From contig DMTN01000019.1 of the NCBI GenBank assembly GCA_003477305.1, forward strand, positions 6,616 through 12,504: a DNA stretch of 5,889 bases, written 5' to 3'. This document shows, in pieces, positions 1 to 5,889 of the stretch; position 1 is the first letter of the stretch, and the number at the start of each line of letters is the position of its first letter. The notes below the pieces were generated by a model. The model made no database searches. It saw only the letters and a program-made list of their open reading frames with translations, and was not told where the DNA came from. Both the position numbers and the translations under genes were made by a program. Source of the stretch: Acholeplasmatales bacterium. Its GTDB lineage: Bacteria > Bacillota_I > Bacilli_A > Izemoplasmatales > Hujiaoplasmataceae.

Positions 1-1707
1 ATGATCGACAACAACCTCGACTTCGAAACGGCCCTCTATCCCTATGAACTCGTCACCTACGGCGAGACCGGACAAGTCTGCCAGAACTGGATGCAGTACC
101 ATCTCATCTGTCAGAATCTCGAACGGATGAAGGATGACGAAACGCTCGTCGTGATGTCCGGTCACCCGCTCGGATTGTTCCCCTCGACGAAAGACGCTCC
201 GCGCGTCACGATCACCAACGGGCTGTTGATCGGCCAGTACGACAACCAGGCGGAATGGAACCGCGCCGCCGCCCTCGGCGTAGCCAACTACGGGCAGATG
301 ACGGCCGGCGGATGGATGTACATCGGACCTCAGGGCATCGTCCACGGCACCTACTCGACGCTGTTGAACGCGGGACGCGTGAAACTCGGCGTCCCCGCCG
401 ACCAAAACCTCGCCGGCGTGCTGTTCGTCTCGTCCGGACTCGGCGGAATGTCGGGCGCCCAGGGCAAGGCGGTCAAGATCGCCGGCGGCGTCGGAATCAT
501 CGCCGAAGTCGACATTTCGCGCATCGAAACGCGCGTCAAACAGGGGTGGATCGACGCCGTCGCATCCACGCCGGAAGAAGCGTTCGCACTCGCCCGCGAA
601 GCCGTCATCGCATGCCGTCCGCTTGCGCTCGCCTATGCCGGAAACGTCGTCGATCTGCTTGAATACGCTGTCCATCAGCAACAGAAGATCGATCTGCTCT
701 CCGACCAGACCAGTTGTCACGCCGTCTATGATGGCGGCTACTGTCCGGTCGGCATCGACTTTTCGATGCGCACGGTTTTGCTTGCGACCGCCCCGGATCA
801 GTTCAAAACACGCGTCGACGCGACGCTTCGCCGCCATTTTGAGGCGATTCGCGCGCTCGTCGGCCGCGGGACCTATTTCTTCGACTACGGAAACAGTTTC
901 CTCAAGGCGGTCGCCGACGCAGGCGTCCGCGAAGTTCTGAAAAACGGGATCGACGACAAGGACGGGTTCGTCTTCCCTTCGTACGTCGAGGACATCATGG
1001 GACCGGTCCTGTTCGACTACGGCTACGGCCCGTTCCGCTGGGTCTGTCTTTCCGGTCTTGACGAAGATCTCGATGCGACCGACCGCGCGGCGATGGAGTG
1101 CATCGATCCGACGCGCCGCTTCCAGGACAAGGACAACTACGAATGGATCCGCGATGCGAAACAAAACGCGCTCGTCGTCGGCACGAAGGCCCGCATCCTC
1201 TATCAGGACGCCGAAGGTCGGACGAAGATCGCGCTGCGGATGAACGAACTGGTGAAGCTCGGCGCGATCGGTCCGATCATGATCGGCCGCGACCATCATG
1301 ACTGCGGCGGGACGGATTCGCCGTTCCGCGAAACATCAAACATCAAGGACGGCTCGAACGTGATGGCCGACATGGCGACGCAGGTCGCCCTCGGCAACGC
1401 CGCCCGCGGGATGACGATAGTCGCGCTGCACAACGGCGGCGGCGTCGGGATTGGGAAAGCCCTGAACGGCGGCTTCGGACTCGTCCTCGACGGATCGAGG
1501 CGCGTCGACCGGATTCTCAAGACGGCCGTGATGGCCGACGTGAGTGTCGGCGTCGCGCGTCGCGCCTGGGCGGGCAATCCGGCGTCGATCGCAACGATCG
1601 AGGCATACAACGAAACGCAATCCGGCCTCGCGCTTTTACCCACTCCTTCCCACCAAGAAACGATCGCGGATCTGGTCCGCGCAGTGTATCGCAAAGGCGG
1701 AAAATGA
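1..1707 (+). CDS. hutU: Urocanate hydratase (urocanase), long type, 5'-truncated by the window edge
   Basis: Cytosolic NAD+-dependent enzyme (EC 4.2.1.49) converting urocanate to 4-imidazolone-5-propionate, the second step of histidine degradation. The visible 568 residues contain the family landmarks in order: YGETG (about 20-24), the glycine-rich GLGGMSGAQ of the NAD-binding domain (146-154), QTSCH and GGYCPVG in the middle, GPFRW before the C-terminal part, and the active-site GRDHHDCGG with Cys435, followed by RET and HNGGGVGIG. The opening residues MIDNNLDFE correspond, from memory of the family, to an internal stretch of the long (about 650-680 aa) urocanases. About 100 N-terminal residues therefore probably lie before position 1, and the ATG at 1 is not the start; no ribosome-binding site can be seen for it. 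The gene ends with TGA one base before the next gene's ATG. The reading frame is intact and no key residue is missing. Identification is very secure; the exact amount missing is inferred. Confidence 0.96.
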   Translation: MIDNNLDFETALYPYELVTYGETGQVCQNWMQYHLICQNLERMKDDETLVVMSGHPLGLFPSTKDAPRVTITNGLLIGQYDNQAEWNRAAALGVANYGQMTAGGWMYIGPQGIVHGTYSTLLNAGRVKLGVPADQNLAGVLFVSSGLGGMSGAQGKAVKIAGGVGIIAEVDISRIETRVKQGWIDAVASTPEEAFALAREAVIACRPLALAYAGNVVDLLEYAVHQQQKIDLLSDQTSCHAVYDGGYCPVGIDFSMRTVLLATAPDQFKTRVDATLRRHFEAIRALVGRGTYFFDYGNSFLKAVADAGVREVLKNGIDDKDGFVFPSYVEDIMGPVLFDYGYGPFRWVCLSGLDEDLDATDRAAMECIDPTRRFQDKDNYEWIRDAKQNALVVGTKARILYQDAEGRTKIALRMNELVKLGAIGPIMIGRDHHDCGGTDSPFRETSNIKDGSNVMADMATQVALGNAARGMTIVALHNGGGVGIGKALNGGFGLVLDGSRRVDRILKTAVMADVSVGVARRAWAGNPASIATIEAYNETQSGLALLPTPSHQETIADLVRAVYRKGGK

Positions 1708-1708
1708 C

Positions 1709-2686
1709 ATGAAAAAAATCATCGAATGCGTTCCCAACATCAGCGAGGGACGCGACCAGGCGAAAATCGACCGGATCGTCGCGAAACTCAAGGACAAACC
1801 CGGGTTCTCGCTCATTTCGGCAGAACCGGACAAGGACTACAACCGCACCGTGATCACCGTCATCGGCGATCCCGTCGCGATCGCCGATGCGATTCCCGAC
1901 TTTGTCGCGGAAGCCATCGCCTTGATCGACCTCAACCGCCACACCGGCGAACATCCGCGGATGGGCGCCGTCGACGTGATTCCGTTCGTCCCGATTTCGG
2001 GCATCGAGATCGAGGAATGCGTGAAGATCGCCGAAGACGTCGCCTCGATCGTCTCGGCGCGTTTCGACATTCCCGTCTTCCTCTATGCCAAAGCCGCCCG
2101 TCGTCCCGAACGGATCCTCCTCCCCGATATCCGCAAGGGTGAGTTCGAAGGGATGAAAGAAAAAATCAAGGATCCGCTCTGGACGCCCGATTTCGGCCCC
2201 GCCGAGATCCATCCGACCTTCGGCGCCGTCGCCATCGGCGCACGCATGCCCTTGGTCGCTTTCAATGTCGATCTCGCGACGGCGGAAGAAAAACCGGCGA
2301 AAGACATCTCCCGCTATCTCCGCGGTTCCTCCGGCGGCTATCAGTTCGTCCAGGCCGGTCCGGCCTATCTCGAACAGCGCGGCCACTACCAGGTCACGAT
2401 GAACATCCTCGACCATACGAAGAACCCGATCTACCGCATCTATGAAGCCGTCAAGATGGAAGCGAAGCGCTTCAAGGTCGAGATCACCGGCTGCGAACTG
2501 GTCGGGCTCGTTCCCGCCGCCGCCATCGTCGAGTCGCTTCGCTACTACCGTCAACCCGAAGGCAAGAAAACGCCTGAGGACATGCCGTTCGAGGAACTCG
2601 CCCAAGAAGCGATCAAACGGCTCGGCCTGCGCGACTTTGATGCGAAGAAAATCATCGAGGCGAATCTTCCGGGAGCCGTGAAGTGA
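1709..2686 (+). CDS. Glutamate formimidoyltransferase (stand-alone FT domain of FTCD)
   Basis: Transfers the formimino group of N-formimino-L-glutamate to tetrahydrofolate, releasing glutamate (EC 2.1.2.5), in the cytosol. The 325-aa product matches the formiminotransferase half of mammalian FTCD in length and layout. It has VPNISEG at residues 8-14, a D-x-x-NRTV segment at 43-48, and HTGEHPRMGA at 78-87. His82 in that segment sits at the same number as the catalytic His82 reported for the porcine enzyme. FGPAEIHPTFGA (162-173) leads into the C-terminal subdomain, which contains RGSSGG (205-210). The ATG at 1709 is chosen because a purine-rich AAAGGCGG (1693-1700) lies 8 nt upstream and the encoded MKKIIECVPN is the usual family N-terminus. 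The frame stays open further upstream to 1544, but that stretch only shadows hutU. The gene follows hutU by 1 nt and overlaps hutI by 4 nt. There is no cyclodeaminase domain; that activity is encoded two genes downstream. Confidence 0.95.
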   Translation: MKKIIECVPNISEGRDQAKIDRIVAKLKDKPGFSLISAEPDKDYNRTVITVIGDPVAIADAIPDFVAEAIALIDLNRHTGEHPRMGAVDVIPFVPISGIEIEECVKIAEDVASIVSARFDIPVFLYAKAARRPERILLPDIRKGEFEGMKEKIKDPLWTPDFGPAEIHPTFGAVAIGARMPLVAFNVDLATAEEKPAKDISRYLRGSSGGYQFVQAGPAYLEQRGHYQVTMNILDHTKNPIYRIYEAVKMEAKRFKVEITGCELVGLVPAAAIVESLRYYRQPEGKKTPEDMPFEELAQEAIKRLGLRDFDAKKIIEANLPGAVK

Positions 2687-3942
2687 ACGCCGGGCTCGTC
2701 GTCCGAAACATCGGCGAGCTCTGGACGACGCATCATCTTCCGCCCGTTCGAGGCGCCGCGATGAACGACGTCACGGTGTTGAAGGACGCTTTCATCGCCG
2801 TGAACAACGGCCTCATCGTCGGCTTTGGAAGCGGATCCGGAGATGCCTTCGTCGGCCCGGTTACGGAGATCCGCGACGCCTGTCGCATGGTCCTGACGCC
2901 GGGACTCGTCGACGGTCATACGCATCTGGTTCACGCCGGTTCGCGCGAACATGAATTCGCCCTCAAACTCCAGGGAGTTCCGTATCTGGAGATTCTCAAG
3001 CGGGGCGGCGGGATCCTCTCGACCGTCGCCGCGACCCGCGCCGCCTCTTTCGACGAACTCTATGACCAGGCGCGCAAATCGCTTCTCCGCATGCTGGCAT
3101 TCGGCGTCACCACCGTCGAAGCCAAGAGCGGTTACGGGCTGGAACCGAAGAGCGAACGGAAAATCCTCAAAGTCATCGAAAAACTCAATGAAACACAGGC
3201 CGTCACGTTGATCCCGACCGCGATGGGCGCCCACGCGATTCCCGCCGAGTACGCGTTCGATCGCGAGGGATATGTCGCAACCGTCCTCGCCGATCTGGAA
3301 ACGATCCGGCTCGACGGCCTCGCCGAAAGCGTCGACGTCTTCTGCGAAGCCGGCGTCTTCACCGTATCCGAAACCAAGCGCATCCTGATGCGGGCGAAGG
3401 AACTCGGATTTGCGATCCGCGTCCATGCGGACGAAATCGTCTCGACCGGCGGCGCAGGGCTCGCGGCCGAACTCGGCTGCGCCTCCGCCGACCATCTGAT
3501 GGCGATCAACGACAAGGACATCCTCGCCCTCGCCGGATCCGACACCGTCGCCAACCTGCTTCCCGGCACGTCCTTCTATCTTGGCCACGACTACGCCCCG
3601 GCGCGCAGACTGATCGCGGCGAACATCGCCGTCGGGATCGCCTCCGACTACAATCCCGGCAGCTGTCCCTCGGAGAACTTCCAGTTCACCCTGCAATTGG
3701 CCGCGAACCAGATGAAGATGACGCCGTCCGAAGTCCTCACGGCCGCGACGATCAATCCCGGCTATCACCTCGGCAAATCCGATCGGATCGGATCGATCGC
3801 CATCGGCAAGGACGCCGATTTCGTCCTCTTCGACGTGCCGAACTTCGACTATGTGCTCTACCATTTCGGCGTGAACCTCGTCGTCGACGTGTATAAAAAA
3901 GGCCGCCGCGTGATCGCGGACGGCCGCCTTGTGAAGGAGTGA
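2683..3942 (+). CDS. hutI: Imidazolonepropionase
   Basis: Metal-dependent amidohydrolase (EC 3.5.2.7) that opens the ring of 4-imidazolone-5-propionate to give N-formimino-L-glutamate, the substrate of the preceding gene's product. The 419 residues are full length for HutI. Amidohydrolase-fold metal ligands are visible: HTH (His79, His81), His248 in VHADE, His271 in ADHLM and Asp322 in ASDYNPGS, all within one or two positions of the Bacillus subtilis enzyme. Substrate-binding landmarks include GSREHEF (86-92), LKRGGGI and KSGYGL. The start is GTG at 2683, overlapping the previous stop as GTGA, with GGGAG at 2671-2675 seven bases upstream. The next methionine (residue 27, at 2761) would remove the conserved first beta strand of the composite domain, so it is unlikely. 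The 3' end carries a hairpin described separately and the Shine-Dalgarno of the next gene. Confidence 0.97.
   Translation: MNAGLVVRNIGELWTTHHLPPVRGAAMNDVTVLKDAFIAVNNGLIVGFGSGSGDAFVGPVTEIRDACRMVLTPGLVDGHTHLVHAGSREHEFALKLQGVPYLEILKRGGGILSTVAATRAASFDELYDQARKSLLRMLAFGVTTVEAKSGYGLEPKSERKILKVIEKLNETQAVTLIPTAMGAHAIPAEYAFDREGYVATVLADLETIRLDGLAESVDVFCEAGVFTVSETKRILMRAKELGFAIRVHADEIVSTGGAGLAAELGCASADHLMAINDKDILALAGSDTVANLLPGTSFYLGHDYAPARRLIAANIAVGIASDYNPGSCPSENFQFTLQLAANQMKMTPSEVLTAATINPGYHLGKSDRIGSIAIGKDADFVLFDVPNFDYVLYHFGVNLVVDVYKKGRRVIADGRLVKE
3901..3925 (-). terminator. Candidate antisense intrinsic terminator inside the 3' end of hutI
   Basis: On the + strand GGCCG-CCGCG (3901-3910) pairs with CGCGG-A-CGGCC (3915-3925) around a TGAT loop, giving 10 GC-dominated pairs with one bulged A. 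The six As at 3895-3900 become a T6 tract immediately 3' of the hairpin when read on the - strand, which is the form of a factor-independent terminator. On the + strand there is no T-tract, so hut transcription would not be stopped; the hairpin ends 8 nt before the next gene's Shine-Dalgarno. The stretch encodes the C-terminal residues of HutI, so it may simply reflect codon choice in GC-rich DNA. The structure is seen; the function is inferred. Confidence 0.35.
3934..3939 (+). promoter_or_regulatory. Shine-Dalgarno AAGGAG that fixes the cyclodeaminase start
   Basis: AAGGAG at 3934-3939 lies 8 nt before the ATG at 3948, ideal spacing. The in-frame GTG at 3939 overlaps the last base of this motif, so ribosomes could hardly use it. 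The site lies within the last codons of hutI, consistent with translational coupling. Confidence 0.85.
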
Positions 3943-3947
3943 TTCCG

Positions 3948-4580
3948 ATGGAACTGATCGAAAAGAAAGTGATGGATTTGTTGGATGATTTCGCCTCCGA
4001 AACCCCCGCTCCGGGCGGTGGATCGGCTTCGGCGCTTTCGGCCTCGATGGGCGCCGCGCTGGTCTGCATGGTCGGGAAACTAACCGTCGGGAAGAAGAAG
4101 TTTTTATTGCTTCCGGATGCGGATCGGTCGCATTTCATCGGCGCGGTCGCATCCTTCGAACCGCTCCGGATCAAACTTGCCTTGCTTGTCGACGAAGACG
4201 CGAAAAGCTTCGACGGCGTGATGGCCGGGTATCGTATGCCGAAAACGACGGAAGCGGAAGCGGCATCGCGAACCCAGGCGATCGAAACCGCGCTGCGCGG
4301 CGCGATCGCGATTCCGATGAAGACCGCCGAACTGGCGGCGGCGGGAATCGCGAAACTCGATGGGATCCTGGCGCATGCGAACAAGTCCTGCCTCTCCGAT
4401 CTCGGGAGCGCGGCGATGCTTCTTTCGGCCGGACTCGCGGGGGCGACGATGAACGTCGAGATCAATCTCGGCGGACTGTCCGACGAAACGGAAAAACAGG
4501 GATACCGGGATCAGCTCGCCGCGTTTGCGGCGCTGCGCTCGGAAGCCGAGCGGATCGTCTCGGCAATCCGCGGATCCTGA
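3948..4580 (+). CDS. Formimidoyltetrahydrofolate cyclodeaminase (FchA / FTCD C-terminal family)
   Basis: Converts 5-formimino-THF to 5,10-methenyl-THF and ammonia (EC 4.3.1.4), passing the histidine C2 carbon into the one-carbon pool; cytosolic. The 210-aa product is a complete cyclodeaminase/cyclohydrolase-family protein. It has the hallmark PAPGGGSASAL at residues 20-30, GAALVCMVGKLTVGKKKF (35-52), the acidic VDEDAKSF (81-88), and the helical SDLGSAAMLL (150-159) followed by NVEINL (169-174). It begins at ATG 3948, set by the AAGGAG upstream, five bases after the hutI stop. A GTG at 3939 would add only three residues. Members of the same family called FchA act as methenyl-THF cyclohydrolases in serine-cycle or acetogenic pathways, and sequence alone does not separate the two activities. 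The position directly after the formimidoyltransferase and hutI makes the histidine-catabolic role much the likelier. It is the last gene before the convergent terminator. Confidence 0.93.
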   Translation: MELIEKKVMDLLDDFASETPAPGGGSASALSASMGAALVCMVGKLTVGKKKFLLLPDADRSHFIGAVASFEPLRIKLALLVDEDAKSFDGVMAGYRMPKTTEAEAASRTQAIETALRGAIAIPMKTAELAAAGIAKLDGILAHANKSCLSDLGSAAMLLSAGLAGATMNVEINLGGLSDETEKQGYRDQLAAFAALRSEAERIVSAIRGS

Positions 4581-4588
4581 ACGAAAAA

Positions 4589-4616
4589 CGAACGCCGTCC
4601 GACCGGACGGCGTTCG
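4589..4616. terminator. Convergent bidirectional intrinsic terminator
   Basis: A perfect 12-bp inverted repeat, CGAACGCCGTCC (4589-4600) and GGACGGCGTTCG (4605-4616), encloses the loop GACC in the 41-nt gap between the cyclodeaminase stop and the permease stop. On the - strand it is followed directly by five Ts (complement of 4584-4588), a good terminator for the ABC operon. On the + strand the following bases (CTGTTTC) give only a weak T-tract, so hut termination here is plausible but less efficient. Confidence 0.85.
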
Positions 4617-4621
4617 CTGTT

Positions 4622-5668
4622 TCAGACGTTCTGTTGCTTGAAGGCGATGTGGGCGATCCAGAGCAGTCCGGCCGACATCCCGAGATGGAGCAGGACGGCG
4701 ACGGTGAAGGCAAGGTTCCATCCCTGCATGTGAAAGTCGAGCGACAGGAGCGGGACCCCCGAAGCGAGCCGTTCCGGATCGATCGTGTTGTAGATCGAGT
4801 AGTCGGAGGTGAGGATCGATGCATAGATGCCTCCGGCGACGAAGTAGAATCCGGCCGGGATCAGCAAGCCCGCGACGAACGAACGGAGCAGGACGCCGAG
4901 ACTGGCCGACAGGGCGATCAGGAAGATCATCCCGACCCAGATCGAGGCGATCCGGACACCTAGGAGCGCAAGCGGCGTGACGGAGATGAAGGAATGGGCC
5001 GTCCGGACGAGGATCGGCGCGGAGCCGATGCCGTAGATCGCGCTGATCGCAAGGGCGATCGCGCCGGTCAACAGCACCGCAAGGGCGGTTTCCACGATCA
5101 TGCTGAGGATTTTGCCGAGGAGGATGTCGCGTCGACCGACCGGGGCGGCGACGAGGGTGCGGATCGTTCCGGTCCGATATTCCATCGCCAGCGAGGAAGC
5201 GCCGAGGAAAACGGCGTAGGCATAGAGCAGATAGCGGAGGACAAGCAGGGTCATGAAGGCGAAACTTTCACCGCGGATGATGTTGCTCGGCTGGAAGACG
5301 TCGGTCGGTTCAAGGTAGTCCTGGGCGAGGGTTCCGGTTTCGAGATAGAACAGAAGCAGCGCCCGTTCGCCCTCATAGGCGGTTCGGACCGAGTCCGGCG
5401 CGCCGACGAGTTCGGCCTGGAAGATGAGATCGTCGAGGACGATGACGCGCTCTGCATAGCGTTCCGCCTCCGCCAGACGGTATGCATCCGGCAAATCCTC
5501 GCCGGGCAAGGTGACCTCATATTGGTCATTGGATCCGTACGCGATGTCGTACATGCCCCACGCGAAACCAAAGAACACGAGGAGCGTCATGACGACGGAA
5601 AGCATCCGGATGATGTTGCGGGTCGTGCGGTAGCGCTCGTAGCGGAAGACGGATAGAATGTTCTTCAT
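4622..5668 (-). CDS. ABC-2 type transporter permease subunit
   Basis: Integral membrane subunit of an ABC exporter; substrate unknown. The 348-residue product has about six hydrophobic segments, near residues 22-40, 136-158, 184-211, 236-262, 266-285 and 318-341, the usual ABC-2 count. The N-terminus is short and basic (MKNILSVFRYERYRTTRN), with no cleavable signal peptide evident. The segment after the second helix, EYRTGTIRTLVAAPVGRRDI (163-182), followed by a GK, is the characteristic ABC-2 motif (E-x3-GT..., small residues, P, R, GK) that contacts the ATPase. Residues about 41-135 form a charged, largely hydrophilic loop predicted to be extracytoplasmic. The ATG at 5668 overlaps the ATPase stop as ATGA, and a G-rich Shine-Dalgarno lies upstream. 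Such permeases serve drug, peptide, bacteriocin-immunity or sodium export and some have other roles; nothing here chooses among them. There is no functional link to the hut genes beyond adjacency. Confidence 0.88.
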   Translation of the reverse strand: MKNILSVFRYERYRTTRNIIRMLSVVMTLLVFFGFAWGMYDIAYGSNDQYEVTLPGEDLPDAYRLAEAERYAERVIVLDDLIFQAELVGAPDSVRTAYEGERALLLFYLETGTLAQDYLEPTDVFQPSNIIRGESFAFMTLLVLRYLLYAYAVFLGASSLAMEYRTGTIRTLVAAPVGRRDILLGKILSMIVETALAVLLTGAIALAISAIYGIGSAPILVRTAHSFISVTPLALLGVRIASIWVGMIFLIALSASLGVLLRSFVAGLLIPAGFYFVAGGIYASILTSDYSIYNTIDPERLASGVPLLSLDFHMQGWNLAFTVAVLLHLGMSAGLLWIAHIAFKQQNV

Positions 5669-5889
5669 TGCGCCTTCCCCCCTCCGGTGACTGCCGCGAG
5701 GAATGTCGTTTCGAGATTTTCGATGCCCTCGCGCGGCCGATCGAGGACGATCTGACCTAGGTCGATGATCACGATCCGGGTACAGAAGTGTTCGATTTCG
5801 GCCAGCACATGGCTCGAGACGATGGCCGCACCGCCGCGAGCGGCGAACGCGACGATCGCGTCGCGGATCCGTTTCGCCGCGACCGGATC
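5665..5889 (-). CDS. ABC transporter ATP-binding protein, C-terminal fragment cut by the window edge
   Basis: Reading the - strand from 5889 gives an open frame of 74 codons ending in TGA at 5667-5665. Its first residues, DP, fit the GLDP D-loop region of an ABC ATPase. The H-loop SSHVL follows at residues 25-29 of the fragment (His27, codon 5811-5809), then RIVIIDLGQIVLD and a terminal LETTFLAAVTGG, typical of the short C-terminus of DrrA/CcmA-type exporter ATPases. Walker A, Q-loop, signature and Walker B would lie beyond the window. The stop overlaps the permease start by 4 nt (ATGA), so the two are translationally coupled and almost certainly form one transporter. The frame has no start codon in the window because the gene begins beyond 5889. 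Confidence 0.92.
   Translation of the reverse strand, partial: DPVAAKRIRDAIVAFAARGGAAIVSSHVLAEIEHFCTRIVIIDLGQIVLDRPREGIENLETTFLAAVTGGGKAQ
5673..5685 (-). promoter_or_regulatory. G-rich ribosome-binding site of the ABC permease
   Basis: On the - strand GGAGGGGGGAAGG precedes the ATG at 5668. It offers several overlapping anti-Shine-Dalgarno registers, 4 to 12 nt from the start, inside the last codons of the ATPase gene. It supports the start at 5668 and coupled translation of the pair. Confidence 0.7.

Noticed and set aside
1517..2605. 362-codon open frame on the - strand opposite hutU and the formimidoyltransferase gene
   Set aside because: It is antisense to two well-conserved enzymes. Its translation is a low-complexity D/G/R/F-rich string with no recognisable domain, typical of the complementary frame of GC-biased coding DNA.
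3781..3798. Cluster of four GATC sites in 18 bp
   Set aside because: GATC is frequent throughout the window because Asp, Ile and Arg codons are written GAT, ATC and CGG. The stretch encodes SDRIGSIAIG of HutI, so it needs no origin or mismatch-repair explanation.
2551..3864. 437-codon open frame on the - strand opposite hutI
   Set aside because: Same reason: it mirrors hutI codons, has no family features and no convincing ribosome-binding context. Its length reflects the lack of stop complements in GC-rich codons.
3939..3947. GTG at 3939 as the cyclodeaminase start, mirroring the GTGA overlap at the hutI start
   Set aside because: It coincides with the last base of the AAGGAG Shine-Dalgarno, which is ideally spaced for the ATG at 3948.
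4994..5656. 220-codon + strand open frame opposite the ABC permease
   Set aside because: It is extremely charged (D/E/R/G-rich), antisense to a membrane protein with the correct ABC-2 pattern, and would start inside the convergent gene without a supported start site.
5754..5763. Perfect 10-bp palindrome GACCTAGGTC inside the ABC ATPase gene
   Set aside because: It is too short, lies within the coding sequence after the H-loop and has no neighbouring promoter elements; chance is sufficient.

Overview
The window is ordinary, densely packed bacterial chromosome. It holds most of a histidine-utilisation (hut) operon on the + strand. A separate ABC-transporter operon on the - strand converges on it. 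By eye the DNA is GC-rich (roughly 60 %, not counted). All six genes whose 3' ends are visible stop with TGA, so the standard bacterial code applies. The urocanate hydratase is of the long type, and the formiminotransferase and cyclodeaminase are separate proteins. I associate that combination with Bacillota and other anaerobic fermenters rather than with Pseudomonas-type Proteobacteria. The lineage cannot be fixed from the sequence alone.

Positions 1-4580 (+ strand) carry hutU (3' part), glutamate formimidoyltransferase, hutI and formimidoyl-THF cyclodeaminase. Spacing is 1 nt or negative at every junction except a 5-nt gap before the last gene, so this is one transcript with probable translational coupling. 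Together the four enzymes take urocanate to imidazolonepropionate, then to N-formimino-L-glutamate. They then move the formimino group to tetrahydrofolate, giving glutamate, and deaminate it to 5,10-methenyl-THF plus ammonia. Histidine ammonia-lyase (hutH), a histidine transporter and the promoter are not in the window. They may lie upstream of position 1 or elsewhere.

Positions 4581-4621 form a short convergent intergenic region filled by a perfect 12-bp GC-rich hairpin, which probably terminates both operons. Positions 4622-5889 (- strand) carry an ABC-2 type permease and, overlapping it by 4 nt, the C-terminal 74 residues of its ATP-binding partner, cut by the window edge. The exporter's substrate cannot be read from this sequence.

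Both edges cut a gene. The ATG at position 1 is almost certainly an internal methionine of hutU. I see no mobile element, CRISPR array, RNA gene or undescribed system. The most interesting non-coding signal is a hairpin plus T-tract on the antisense strand at the 3' end of hutI.
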